A DNA stretch of 64,000 bases from Ereboglobus luteus. Lineage in GTDB: Bacteria; Verrucomicrobiota; Verrucomicrobiia; Opitutales; Opitutaceae. Positions 9,414 to 17,174 of this stretch are shown here, in pieces (within the stretch, counting starts at the first letter, position 1; each line of letters opens with the position of its first letter). Where the stretch lies: assembly GCF_003096195.1 (NCBI RefSeq), contig NZ_CP023004.1, positions 910,501 to 974,500 on the forward strand, read 5' to 3'. The notes beneath the pieces are model-generated. The model was not told the origin of the DNA, made no database searches, and worked only from the letters and a program-made list of their open reading frames with translations. A program made the position numbers and the translations under genes.

Positions 9414-10145
9414 TCACGCCGGCATCGCAACTATAGTCAATGGGGAATTGAGTTCTTCCGGGAGAATTCGAATTTCAATGTCTCCCTGCGGGGGCTGACT
9501 GTGCAAAGTGTAGCCAAAATTGATGAGCAGGCTTGCATATTCTTGGGCAGTCACCCGGGAGATTTTTATTAATTGTGTCGGATGGATTTCTGTAAGTATA
9601 ATAGGGCGTTCTCACCCGAGTAGTTGCAATGCGCCCTGGACGGCTAGTGACTCGACGCCTTCTATGTCCATTTTTATAAAATCGACTTTTGGAAGCTGTC
9701 CAACGTGGTGACCGCAATTTCAACTTCAACGTGAGCAGGTGGAACCGGTGAATCGGGAGCAAGATGGGCTCCCCCGAAATTGGTCGTAACAGGAGCATGC
9801 CTTAGCTTTAGCGTGCCGTCTCTTGTTTTCCGACGGCCTTGTTGAAGGCGCGGGGATTTACCCATTTTCTTATAAATTCAACTTCAGCAGTATCATAATT
9901 ATCGTTTAAAATAGAACCGCAGACGGCGGATACACCCAGAGTCTAAATCCATGCGCGGTTTCCTTGATAACCCAGGTGTTGGGCAGTAAAAAATCAGGAT
10001 TTTTTATCATGAATTTCTCGGTGGTCAAAAAGACCCGCCTTAAATCTTGCGTGCTTGTTAAATTTGTTTGTGCGACTTGTTGGGTTTCAGGATCCCGGTC
10101 AAGAAACAATCTATAAGCCCACGTCAGATAATCCGAACGATGCAT
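9414..10145 (-). pseudogene. FkbM-family methyltransferase pseudogene, internally deleted
   Basis: Reading the minus strand from an ATG at 10145, the first 79 residues are intact (a DUF4214-like helical region, then WVIKETAHGFRLWV) and end at a TAA. The adjacent frame continues as DNYDTAEVEFIRKWVNP, jumps straight to AFNKAVGKQ, shifts frame to DGTLKLRHAPVTTNFGGAHL and on to VTTLDSF, shifts again to KVDFIKMDIEGVESLAVQGAL, meets an in-frame TGA at 9612-9614, and runs through PIILTEIHPTQL to a TGA at 9414-9416. The segment that should hold the SAM-binding VDIGAN loop, about 50 residues, is missing. At least three frame changes, one internal stop and one deletion make this clearly non-functional. 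Confidence 0.85.
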
Positions 10146-10328
10146 TATGTTTCATGATGTTGTGTTTATAGAATGATATAGTTATATTTGATAATATAAG
10201 GAAAGTAATCGATCCGCACGGATCATTTTTTCAGGATGTGGAACGTGACGAATTTATGAATAGCCGCACAGTGGCCAAATGACGCAAGTTTTTATTTTTA
10301 TACTTATCAGGACTTGCGTCGAGGGCCA
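10146..10328. other. AT-rich intergenic region
   Basis: This lies between the FkbM pseudogene start and the stop of the next minus-strand gene. It is AT-rich and probably held the promoter of the now dead FkbM gene. I see no clear terminator or other gene in it. Confidence 0.5.
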
Positions 10329-11468
10329 TTATGGCGCCGGTTTTTCCAGCTGCGAGACAGGCGTCCGGTTTTGCTTGTAATGTTTGTCGCCCATAAGGAC
10401 GCGGAGCGCCCGGTAGAGGTGGGTGCCTGTGCTCGCGGAATACAGGAGTTTTCGAAGGCGGTCGATTTCCGCCTGGCGGGCAGTGATCACGGCCTGCATT
10501 TGTTCACTTGTTGATGTGGCGTGTCTCCTCAGGTCGGCATGATCCTTTTGGAGTTTTGCGTTCGTAATATTTAACATGCCGATAGTTTTATCTTTTTGTT
10601 GGAGTTGTTCCTCAAAATCCTCCTCATGCTGTTTCGCTTGGACGCGGAATCCCTCAATTTTTTTCTCGAGCGTCTGGATTTCGTTTTGCAGTTGTTTTAT
10701 CGCAGCTTCCGCAGCGCGTTGCGTTTCGGCAAGCGCATGTTGAGCTTCGTCAAGCTCACGCTGCTTTGATTGTTCGGCCTTTAGTTTTTTATAAACTGCG
10801 AAGTCATCGAATATACCCGGTGGATATATAAGGTGTTTTTTCAAGACTGATTGTTCAGTTGCGAGATAATACCGGTTTACGCCGTCGAAATATACATATG
10901 CGTAGTTTGCCTCGATTATATAGCGCTCCCATTGATCATAGGTGGGGTCCTGCGTGCTGGGTGCGATTGCCTCAATGACCAGTATCCATGGGCGGTATTT
11001 TTGAAAATCCATGCCCTCTATTATTTCCGTCTCCATGCCTTCGACATCGATTTTTAGAAAATGAATGTCGCGATTCGCATAGGGGGCGAGAATATCCTTG
11101 AGTGGATAGACGGGGACGGTGGTTTTGGTGACAGGCCAGCCGCTTTGCTCGTGCTTTTCGGCAATTTGCGGAACGGCGGTTGAAAGGCCGGTGTTCGGAA
11201 TGTTGCTAAACTCGATTTCCCCGACGGTTTTGCCGGCGACGCAGCTCAGCGTGATGTCGCGGGGGCGGTCGTTGACGAGTTTGCGGTAATAATCCTGATT
11301 CGGCTCGATGTTCACTCCCGACCAGCCGAGATCGTAAAAGGCCTTGGTAACCGAATCAATGACGGGATCGTTGGCGCCGACATCCACATAGAACCCGTTT
11401 TTGATGTTTTTTAACGCACGGTGAAGCACCACATCCTCAAGGTTTTGCGCGTAAGAAATGAAGGTCAT
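10329..11468 (-). CDS. FkbM-family methyltransferase with C-terminal coiled coil
   Basis: The protein has 379 residues. Residues 1 to about 225 form the SAM-dependent methyltransferase domain: SYAQNLEDVVLHRAL at the start, FYVDVGANDP as the SAM-binding loop at about 27-36, IEPN as the acidic residue of strand 2, and FLKIDVEGMETEIIEGMDF as the FkbM signature. Residues about 228-345 are a long coiled coil (KAEQSKQRELDEAQHALAE onward), followed by a basic tail. FkbM enzymes O-methylate sugars or polyketides, and in polysaccharide loci this can cap the glycan chain. The coiled coil may position it as a molecular ruler or complex partner, as in WbdD-type chain terminators (inference). It is the last gene of the sugar locus and faces the others. 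Confidence 0.82.
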   Translation of the reverse strand: MTFISYAQNLEDVVLHRALKNIKNGFYVDVGANDPVIDSVTKAFYDLGWSGVNIEPNQDYYRKLVNDRPRDITLSCVAGKTVGEIEFSNIPNTGLSTAVPQIAEKHEQSGWPVTKTTVPVYPLKDILAPYANRDIHFLKIDVEGMETEIIEGMDFQKYRPWILVIEAIAPSTQDPTYDQWERYIIEANYAYVYFDGVNRYYLATEQSVLKKHLIYPPGIFDDFAVYKKLKAEQSKQRELDEAQHALAETQRAAEAAIKQLQNEIQTLEKKIEGFRVQAKQHEEDFEEQLQQKDKTIGMLNITNAKLQKDHADLRRHATSTSEQMQAVITARQAEIDRLRKLLYSASTGTHLYRALRVLMGDKHYKQNRTPVSQLEKPAP

Positions 11469-11639
11469 GGGTAAAAATTAAGGTGAAAGAGAGATCGTTT
11501 GGATGCTTGTTTAACAACCCCTTGTCCCTGCACTGAACACCCGCAAAATCGAATTTTGTAATATATTGGTTTTCACTGCGTTAGATTCATTTGTAAATAA
11601 TGCCTGAAATGCAAACAAAAGTATTATGATAATGCAAGT

Positions 11640-11940
11640 GCCTGCGTGCAGTTTCCTCTCGCTTGCACGCCGGAACGAAAGAATCGCGGGAGACCGTCAT
11701 CTCATTGGGGCATCGTGATTCGACGATTTTACCATCCTGTAACTCGCCAACAGACCGTCCGTCGCCAAGCATGGCAACAATCTGCAGATACTTTATGCGC
11801 TAACTTTTCAAAAAAAGGTAAAATTTCTTGCATCGGGTGGGTGTTGCCACATCGTGAGCATCCCTCCCGCCAAAAACCTTAAGTAGAGCCTAGCTCCTTA
11901 GGGTTTATTCGCCCGGTCTCACCACCGGGCGATTTTTTTT
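11640..11940 (+). ncRNA. Candidate structured RNA ending in an intrinsic terminator
   Basis: A chain of predicted hairpins runs from 11644 to 11931 and ends in eight T residues just 38 bp before the trmL start. One stem pairs AAACCTTAAG with CTTAGGGTTT (one G-U pair) and contains an inner GAGC/GCTC stem. It directly precedes the GC-rich terminator. No conserved core of 6S RNA, tmRNA, RNase P RNA, SRP RNA or a common riboswitch was recognised. It may be an independent small RNA or a leader that attenuates trmL. The call rests on secondary-structure potential alone. Confidence 0.3.
11910..11940 (+). terminator. Intrinsic terminator upstream of trmL
   Basis: A perfect 8-bp stem CGCCCGGT/ACCGGGCG with a 6-nt loop is followed at once by a run of eight T residues. 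It ends the candidate RNA above or acts as a leader attenuator for trmL. Confidence 0.8.
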
Positions 11941-11978
11941 GCACAGCGCGCCGCCGCCTGTTGGGTTCCGTGGCTGTC

Positions 11979-12446
11979 ATGCTGCATATTGTCCTCTTTC
12001 AACCGGAAATCCCCCAGAACACGGGCAACATCGGGCGCATGTGCGCGCTTACGAAGTCGAGACTGCACCTGATCCATCCGCTCGGCTTCAAGATCACCGA
12101 TGCGCAATTGCGGCGCGCGGGCATGGATTACTGGTATTCGCTCGACGTGCATCATCACAACGACTGGCCCGCGTTTCGCGCGAGCCCCGCGGCACCGGGC
12201 GGGCGATTGTGGCTGTTCACCACAAAGACAAGGCGTTCGTTTTGGGACGCGGGATTTGCGGATGGCGACGGACTGGTTTTTGGAAACGAGGGCGGAGGCG
12301 CGCCCGAATGGCTGCACTCGGAACTCGGCGAGGAGGCGCGAGTGACGATTCCCCATGCGAACCCCGCGTTGCGTTCGCTCAACTTGAGCACGGCGGCGGG
12401 CATTGCGTGTTACGAGGCGCTGCGGCAAACACGACTGCTGGGATAA
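11979..12446 (+). CDS. trmL: tRNA (cytidine/uridine-2'-O-)-methyltransferase TrmL
   Basis: This 155-residue SPOUT-family methyltransferase is of the size of E. coli TrmL (YibK). It shows the N-terminal LFQPEIPQNTGNIGR, the middle GLVFGNEGGGAP, and the C-terminal knot segment IPHANPALRSLNLSTAAGIACYE that binds S-adenosylmethionine. TrmL methylates the ribose of the wobble nucleotide of tRNA-Leu isoacceptors as a homodimer. The ATG at 11979 is preferred over an upstream TTG because family members begin with MLHIVLF-like residues. It stands alone, 38 bp after a terminator. Confidence 0.93.
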   Translation: MLHIVLFQPEIPQNTGNIGRMCALTKSRLHLIHPLGFKITDAQLRRAGMDYWYSLDVHHHNDWPAFRASPAAPGGRLWLFTTKTRRSFWDAGFADGDGLVFGNEGGGAPEWLHSELGEEARVTIPHANPALRSLNLSTAAGIACYEALRQTRLLG

Positions 12447-12690
12447 GACGGCGGCGGATTATCAGAGCCGTAGTGTTTTAAATGTCGTGAAGTTTCGGGA
12501 GTTGAACGAGGACGCACCGCCAGATGGCGAACGTGAGGTATTTAAGCGTAATTTTGAGCCGGGCGGTGTGGATGTTTTAAAGCTTAAGAGGTTATTTTGA
12601 ATTAAGGCTTTCTGCTTTTTTAACCACGGAGGGCACAGAGACTCACGGAGTGAGGATTCTATATTACGTGAGCTCAGTGGCTCTCCGTGG
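12447..12690. other. Intergenic region with a long palindrome
   Basis: No gene is recognised. The right half contains the palindromic element at 12618-12693. The left half (about 12,470-12,600) is open in two frames but shows no family signature. Confidence 0.4.
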
Positions 12691-12693
12691 TTA
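12618..12693. repeat. Palindromic element, TAACCACGGAG arms
   Basis: Perfect 11-bp arms TAACCACGGAG and CTCCGTGGTTA flank a region in which pairing continues imperfectly (GACTCAC against GTGAGCTC). This CCACGGAG-type palindrome has the form of dispersed repeats seen in many verrucomicrobial and planctomycete intergenic regions, from memory of such genomes. It overlaps the end of the SEC-C relic. Confidence 0.55.
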
Positions 12694-12871
12694 TGCCGGT
12701 TTGTCCATGCAGCATTTTTTGTATTTCTTGCCGGAGCCGCAGAGTCAGGGGTCGTTGCGTCCAATTTCTGGCGCGGTGTTGATGAAGGGGCGGCTGGTCG
12801 CGCTCGGCGCAGATGGCGTCTCAAGCCTCGACGCCGAGTTTCGAGAGCAACGCGGCGGTGAAATCAGACAT
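12691..12871 (-). pseudogene. Decayed SEC-C zinc-motif protein
   Basis: The minus strand reads MSDFTAALLSKLGVEA and a TGA. After a frame change it reads INTAPEIGRNDP, a TGA, LCGSGKKYKKCCMDKPA and a TAA. The second part is a textbook SEC-C motif (CxCGSGKKYKKCC), in which the first cysteine codon TGC has become TGA. SEC-C motifs bind zinc at the C-terminus of SecA and several small proteins. What remains is about 60 codons with two stops and a frameshift, so it is probably a dead gene. A selenocysteine reading of the TGA seems unlikely because the same relic has other lesions. Confidence 0.6.
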
Positions 12872-12981
12872 GGGAGGTGTGAATGATTATGAAAGGGATC
12901 GGCCGAATTGACGGAGTAGGTTTACCAAGACAAATTTCAGAACAAAGAGGAGGGCTGGATTCATGGTATGGAGTGGTGAAA

Positions 12982-15003
12982 TCAGGCGTTGAGCGGGCTG
13001 ATAATTGGGAGTCCGAGTTCGGTTAAATATTGATACGTTTTGTCATAATACTCGGGTGATCGCGTTGGGTCATCGGCATCACCTGGCGGAACAAATATGA
13101 CCATACCTTGGCGAGCGCGAGTAAGGAGAACGCGGTAAGCGTTTAGTAGGTAGTTGCGGTTGTCCTCGTTGGCGATGTTGCACCAGCGATTGCCGCGAAA
13201 GTCGTGATGAGTCCAAGAGCGACCGGCATTGCGGAGATCGGCGTCCCATGTGACACAGGCCCAATCGAGTTCTAGGCCTTGCACTTGGAATTCGGTGGCA
13301 GCGTCTTCAAGATAGTAACTTGAACGCGTATCGTCTTTGTCGTTCAAAAACCAATGCACTGGATCGATTGGCACACGGATGTCGATTGCGAGGGGTTTTA
13401 GGCGAAGTGCTTTGGACGATGCGAGTAGGCCAATACGTTCAGAACCACGTGCATGAGTGCGGAGCCATTTTTTCGCGAGATCAAGTTGGCGAGTGATCAC
13501 AATAGGATAGCGTGCGCCAAGTTCATTGAGCGTGAGACGAGCTTTTTCTTTTTCTTGTTCGAGTAGAGCTTTGACGAAGTAAGAAACTTTTTCTGAACGA
13601 AATGAGCGCATCGAAACAGAGAGGTGCAGGCTGTCGTCGAAGGCGGTCTTCTCGTGATGTTGGATTTTATCTAATGCGTGGCCCGCTGCATATTCTGTAT
13701 CAGTTAAGCGTGATGAAATATACATCTGCCAATGGGGAAATCTGTCGTTTACTGCATCCAGCCATGCCCCGATGCCTGCTTCGCCGGTGTTGATTTCTTG
13801 TCCTCCCCCGACCAAGCAAATGATAACCGCCCAATCGGAATGGCGATCCATGTAAGAGATCAAGAATTCGGGTTCGGATTGAGAGAAATGAGCGCGACCT
13901 TTTTTCCTGCGCATGAAGTTAGCGGTTTGGCGCAGATTCCAGGCTCGTTGCGCTTCATCAAAAATCACGACATGTTCTGAGGGTGGCAGATCGTCTTTGA
14001 GGCCATCGTCGCGAAAGTGGTGAATATTTTGAATGAACTTTCTAACTGGAATCGCGACTTCGCTTTTTCGGGCGGCCTTGTTTTTTGCTTTTGCGCGAAC
14101 AAATTCATCGCGCACGAGCACTTCGGTTAGCACTGCGACGAGTGGGCCATTGCCAGAAAGAAAAACGGCGTGTGTTTTCTCTTTTTCGTCGCGGCGTTGT
14201 GTCGCGATATTTAGTCCAACAAGTGTTTTTCCCGCACCGGGCACACCAGTGACAAAGCAGATAATTTTGCGTTTATGGTTCTGCGCCTCATCAACGAGTT
14301 GCTCGATGCGTTGGGACGTTACGCGTAAGTTTTGTGCGCCCGCATCATGTCGGGCGATATTTTCAACTGAGTGACGCGAGAACAAAGCACGCGCAGCTTC
14401 TACAATAGTGGGAGTGGGCCGATAGGGCGCACTCGCCCAGTGGCGCGAGTCGAGTGTTTCGTTTGTAATAGCATGCAGTGATTTATCTATCGCGGCTCGA
14501 AAACTATCCCTGCCAACAAGGAGAGGTTTATGAACTTTATCGCTGGCTGGAGACAAATCGCCTGGAGTTGTTTCGGACGCTTCGGTCGCGATGAGGATCG
14601 GAACAATCGATGCAGCGTGACTGGCTTCGTGAAAGTTTTTTAAATCCAGCGCATAATCCCAAACTTGGTCTATGGAAGCTCTGTCGAATGTTTTTTCGCC
14701 GACCTTAAATTCGACAACAAAAACGACGGAGTTAAGTAGCAAAACAACATCTACGCGTTTACCCATTCGTGGAATCGTGAACTCCAGAAGAATATCACCC
14801 GAGAGACCGACGAGATTAGTTTTTAGTAACGCAATTTCTTCGAGCCATGCGTCACGTTGCGTTTGCAGTAGTGCGTATTCGCCGTTTGTGGCAAGCGCGC
14901 CGATAACCTCTTCCGATGACGCAGCGAGAAAAGTATCGATTGAGGACTGATACCACGCGCGCGAAACCTTCTGGCCGGGAGATTGATTACCGGATTCTAG
15001 CAT
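12982..15003 (-). CDS. PD-(D/E)XK-like nuclease fused to DUF2075 ATPase/helicase
   Basis: This protein has 673 residues. The N-terminal domain shows a PD-(D/E)XK pattern: KRVDVVLLL with D85, then VVFVVEFKVG with E98 and K100. The second domain is a P-loop NTPase of the DUF2075 group: FVTGVPGAGKT with Walker A at 253-260, VIFDEAQRAW at about 350 as Walker B, and near the end VQGLELDWACVTWD and LLNAYRVLLTRARQG, which resemble superfamily 1 helicase motifs V and VI. Such nuclease-helicase fusions often lie in defence islands and probably act on DNA or RNA. It is transcribed alone between a SEC-C relic and ilvD. The defence role is inference. Confidence 0.75.
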   Translation of the reverse strand: MLESGNQSPGQKVSRAWYQSSIDTFLAASSEEVIGALATNGEYALLQTQRDAWLEEIALLKTNLVGLSGDILLEFTIPRMGKRVDVVLLLNSVVFVVEFKVGEKTFDRASIDQVWDYALDLKNFHEASHAASIVPILIATEASETTPGDLSPASDKVHKPLLVGRDSFRAAIDKSLHAITNETLDSRHWASAPYRPTPTIVEAARALFSRHSVENIARHDAGAQNLRVTSQRIEQLVDEAQNHKRKIICFVTGVPGAGKTLVGLNIATQRRDEKEKTHAVFLSGNGPLVAVLTEVLVRDEFVRAKAKNKAARKSEVAIPVRKFIQNIHHFRDDGLKDDLPPSEHVVIFDEAQRAWNLRQTANFMRRKKGRAHFSQSEPEFLISYMDRHSDWAVIICLVGGGQEINTGEAGIGAWLDAVNDRFPHWQMYISSRLTDTEYAAGHALDKIQHHEKTAFDDSLHLSVSMRSFRSEKVSYFVKALLEQEKEKARLTLNELGARYPIVITRQLDLAKKWLRTHARGSERIGLLASSKALRLKPLAIDIRVPIDPVHWFLNDKDDTRSSYYLEDAATEFQVQGLELDWACVTWDADLRNAGRSWTHHDFRGNRWCNIANEDNRNYLLNAYRVLLTRARQGMVIFVPPGDADDPTRSPEYYDKTYQYLTELGLPIISPLNA

Positions 15004-15046
15004 GAAATCAACGTATTGAGCCGAAGCTGACTGGTTGAGGTAAAAG

Positions 15047-16876
15047 CTACTCTATGATTCGCACGCCGCCGAGGTCGGCGCTGGCTACGTCGCGGGCGTA
15101 GGCGCGGAGCGCCTTGCTGATGATGCGGTCGCGGATCGGCTTGTAGGCGAGTTTGCCGCGGGCTTCTTCCTCGGCGCGACGTTTGGCGAGTTCGGCTTCG
15201 GTTACGGCGAGGTGGATTTTGCGCGCGGGGATGTCGATTTCGATCGTGTCACCGTCGCGGACGAGCGCGATGGCGCCGCCGCTGGCCGCCTCGGGCGAGA
15301 CGTGGCCGATGGAGAGTCCGGAGGTGCCCCCGCTGAAGCGGCCGTCGGTGATGAGGGCGCATTGCTTGCCGAGGTGCTTGGATTTTATGTAGCTCGTCGG
15401 GTAGAGCATTTCCTGCATGCCGGGGCCGCCCTTGGGGCCTTCGTAGATGATGACGACGATGTCGCCGGCTTTGATCTGGTCGAGGAGGATGGCGCGGCAG
15501 GCGTCGTCTTGCGAATGGAAAACGTGGGCGGTGCCGGTGAACTTGAAGATGCTTTCATCGACGCCGGCGGTTTTTACGACGCAGCCTTTTTCGGCGATGT
15601 TGCCTTTGAGAATGGCGAGGCCGCCGTCCTTGGTGTAGGCGTGCGCGATGTCGCGGATGCAGCCGGCGGCACGGTCGGTGTCGAGGGTTTTGTAGTGGCT
15701 GTCCTGGCTGCCCATTTTGAGGTTGAAGCGGTTGGCGGGCGCGGAGGTGTAGATGCGCGCGGCTTCGGGGTCGGGCGTCGCGGTGGTGATGTTGTATTTG
15801 GCGATGGCTTGGGCGAGGGTGAGGCCGTCGGCGCGGGGTTGGGCGGTGTCGATGAGGTTGGCGGAGGCGAGCTCAGCCATGATGCCGAGAATACCGCCGG
15901 CGCGGTTCACGTCCTGGATGTGGTATTTTTCGGTGTTGGGGGCGACTTTGCAGAGGCAGGGGACGCGGCGCGAGAGAGCGTCGATGTCGTCCATCGTGAA
16001 GTTGACTTGAGCTTCGTTGGCGATGGCGAGGAGGTGGAGAATCGTGTTGGTGGAGCCGCCCATGGCGATGTCGAGCGACATGGAGTTGAGGAAGGCCTGG
16101 CGGGTGGCGATGGAACGGGGGAGGACGGAGTCGTCGCCGTCGCGGTAATATTTGTAGGCGTTTTCGACGATGAGGCGGGCGGCGTCCTTGAAGAGTTGGA
16201 GGCGGTTTTTATGGGTGGCGACGATGGTGCCGTTGCCGGGGAGGGCGAGGCCGATGGCTTCGTTGAGGCAGTTCATGGAGTTGGCGGTGAACATGCCGGA
16301 GCAGGAGCCGCAGGTGGGGCAGGCGGCGTGCTCGAGTTTTTCGATTTGGGTGTCGGGGATGGAGTCGTCGGCGGACTCAATCATGACGTTGATGAGGTCG
16401 AGGTGGCGTTCGCCGAGCTCGCCGGCCTCCATGGGGCCGCCGGAGACGAAGATGGCGGGGATGTTGAGGCGCATGGCGGCCATCAACATGCCGGGGGTGA
16501 TTTTGTCGCAGTTGGAAATGCAGATCATGGCGTCGGCCTTGTGGGCGTTGACCATGTATTCGACGGAGTCGGCGATGAGGTCGCGCGAGGGGAGCGAGTA
16601 GAGCATGCCGTCGTGGCCCATGGCGATGCCGTCGTCGATGGCGATGGTGTTGAACTCGGCGGCGAAACAGCCTTGCGCCTCGATTTCGCGTTTCACGAAC
16701 TGGCCGACATCGTGGAGGTGGGTGTGGCCGGGGACGAATTGCGTGAAGGAGTTGACGATGGCGACGAGGGGTTTGCCCATTTGCGCGTCGGTCATGCCGT
16801 TGGCGCGCCAGAGTGCGCGCGCGCCGGCCATGCGGCGGCCCTGGGTGGTGGTGTCGGAACGGAGTGCGTGTTTCAT
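15047..16876 (-). CDS. ilvD: Dihydroxy-acid dehydratase
   Basis: IlvD dehydrates 2,3-dihydroxy-isovalerate and 2,3-dihydroxy-3-methylvalerate, the third common step of valine, leucine and isoleucine synthesis. The 609-residue length is normal. Seen are the N-terminal [15 protein letters not shown], the iron-sulfur ligand regions [13 protein letters not shown] and [19 protein letters not shown], and the C-terminal [22 protein letters not shown]. The antisense strand also has a long open frame, a base-composition effect. It appears monocistronic; no other ilv genes are in the window. Confidence 0.97.
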   Translation of the reverse strand: MKHALRSDTTTQGRRMAGARALWRANGMTDAQMGKPLVAIVNSFTQFVPGHTHLHDVGQFVKREIEAQGCFAAEFNTIAIDDGIAMGHDGMLYSLPSRDLIADSVEYMVNAHKADAMICISNCDKITPGMLMAAMRLNIPAIFVSGGPMEAGELGERHLDLINVMIESADDSIPDTQIEKLEHAACPTCGSCSGMFTANSMNCLNEAIGLALPGNGTIVATHKNRLQLFKDAARLIVENAYKYYRDGDDSVLPRSIATRQAFLNSMSLDIAMGGSTNTILHLLAIANEAQVNFTMDDIDALSRRVPCLCKVAPNTEKYHIQDVNRAGGILGIMAELASANLIDTAQPRADGLTLAQAIAKYNITTATPDPEAARIYTSAPANRFNLKMGSQDSHYKTLDTDRAAGCIRDIAHAYTKDGGLAILKGNIAEKGCVVKTAGVDESIFKFTGTAHVFHSQDDACRAILLDQIKAGDIVVIIYEGPKGGPGMQEMLYPTSYIKSKHLGKQCALITDGRFSGGTSGLSIGHVSPEAASGGAIALVRDGDTIEIDIPARKIHLAVTEAELAKRRAEEEARGKLAYKPIRDRIISKALRAYARDVASADLGGVRIIE

Positions 16877-17174
16877 AAATGCGGAATGTGGAGTGCGGAA
16901 TGCGGAATTAGGATTTCAAATTTCCTTTGGTTTTCTGATTTCTGAAATCCCTACCTTGTGAGGCGGCGTTCGGCCAACATCAAATAAATCCCAATTTTCA
17001 AAAAATCCAAATGTCTGTTTCGACGCAGACGGGACTCGCAAATGCTGGAGTTGCGATGCGACAAAGGATCTGTCGCATCGCCTGAAAAGAGCCGATGGGC
17101 ATGCGACTGGAAACACGCGCGCCCCACCCTCGCGGGTCGGCCTTTGTCGGCATGGTGTTGATGTGTTGCCGCCG
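16877..17174. other. Intergenic region of dispersed repeats
   Basis: No coding sequence is seen. It contains a GCGGAATG-rich stretch (16,878-16,912), a perfect 11-bp hairpin (17,053-17,081) and a GCGCGCCCCACC...GCGGGTCGGCC element (17,115-17,142) similar to one at about 42,751-42,793. The segment carries the promoter side of ilvD. Confidence 0.5.
17053..17081. repeat. Perfect 11-bp inverted repeat
   Basis: The arms GCGATGCGACA and TGTCGCATCGC are separated by a 7-bp loop. There is no T-run, so it is probably not a terminator. It looks like a palindromic intergenic element between ilvD and the Tat oxidoreductase. Confidence 0.6.

Larger units (their letters stand above)
11469..11978. other. 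510-bp intergenic region with several hairpins
   Basis: No coding sequence is supported here. The segment holds a perfect 7-bp inverted repeat GCGTGCA/TGCACGC (11644-11650 and 11664-11670), an 8-bp imperfect stem CGGGTGGG/CCCTCCCG around 11834-11870, a 10-bp stem (11874-11906) and an intrinsic terminator (11910-11940). The first 120 bp are AT-rich and could hold promoters for the divergent genes. Confidence 0.5.

Noticed and set aside
11640-11940. A known housekeeping RNA (6S, tmRNA, SRP RNA, RNase P RNA)
   Set aside because: None of the conserved core motifs of these RNAs was seen, so only a generic candidate RNA is reported.
15212-16945. A 577-codon open frame antisense to ilvD
   Set aside because: It is the antisense shadow of a clear ilvD gene in high-GC DNA. 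Its translation is low-complexity, rich in Gly, Asp, Glu and Val.
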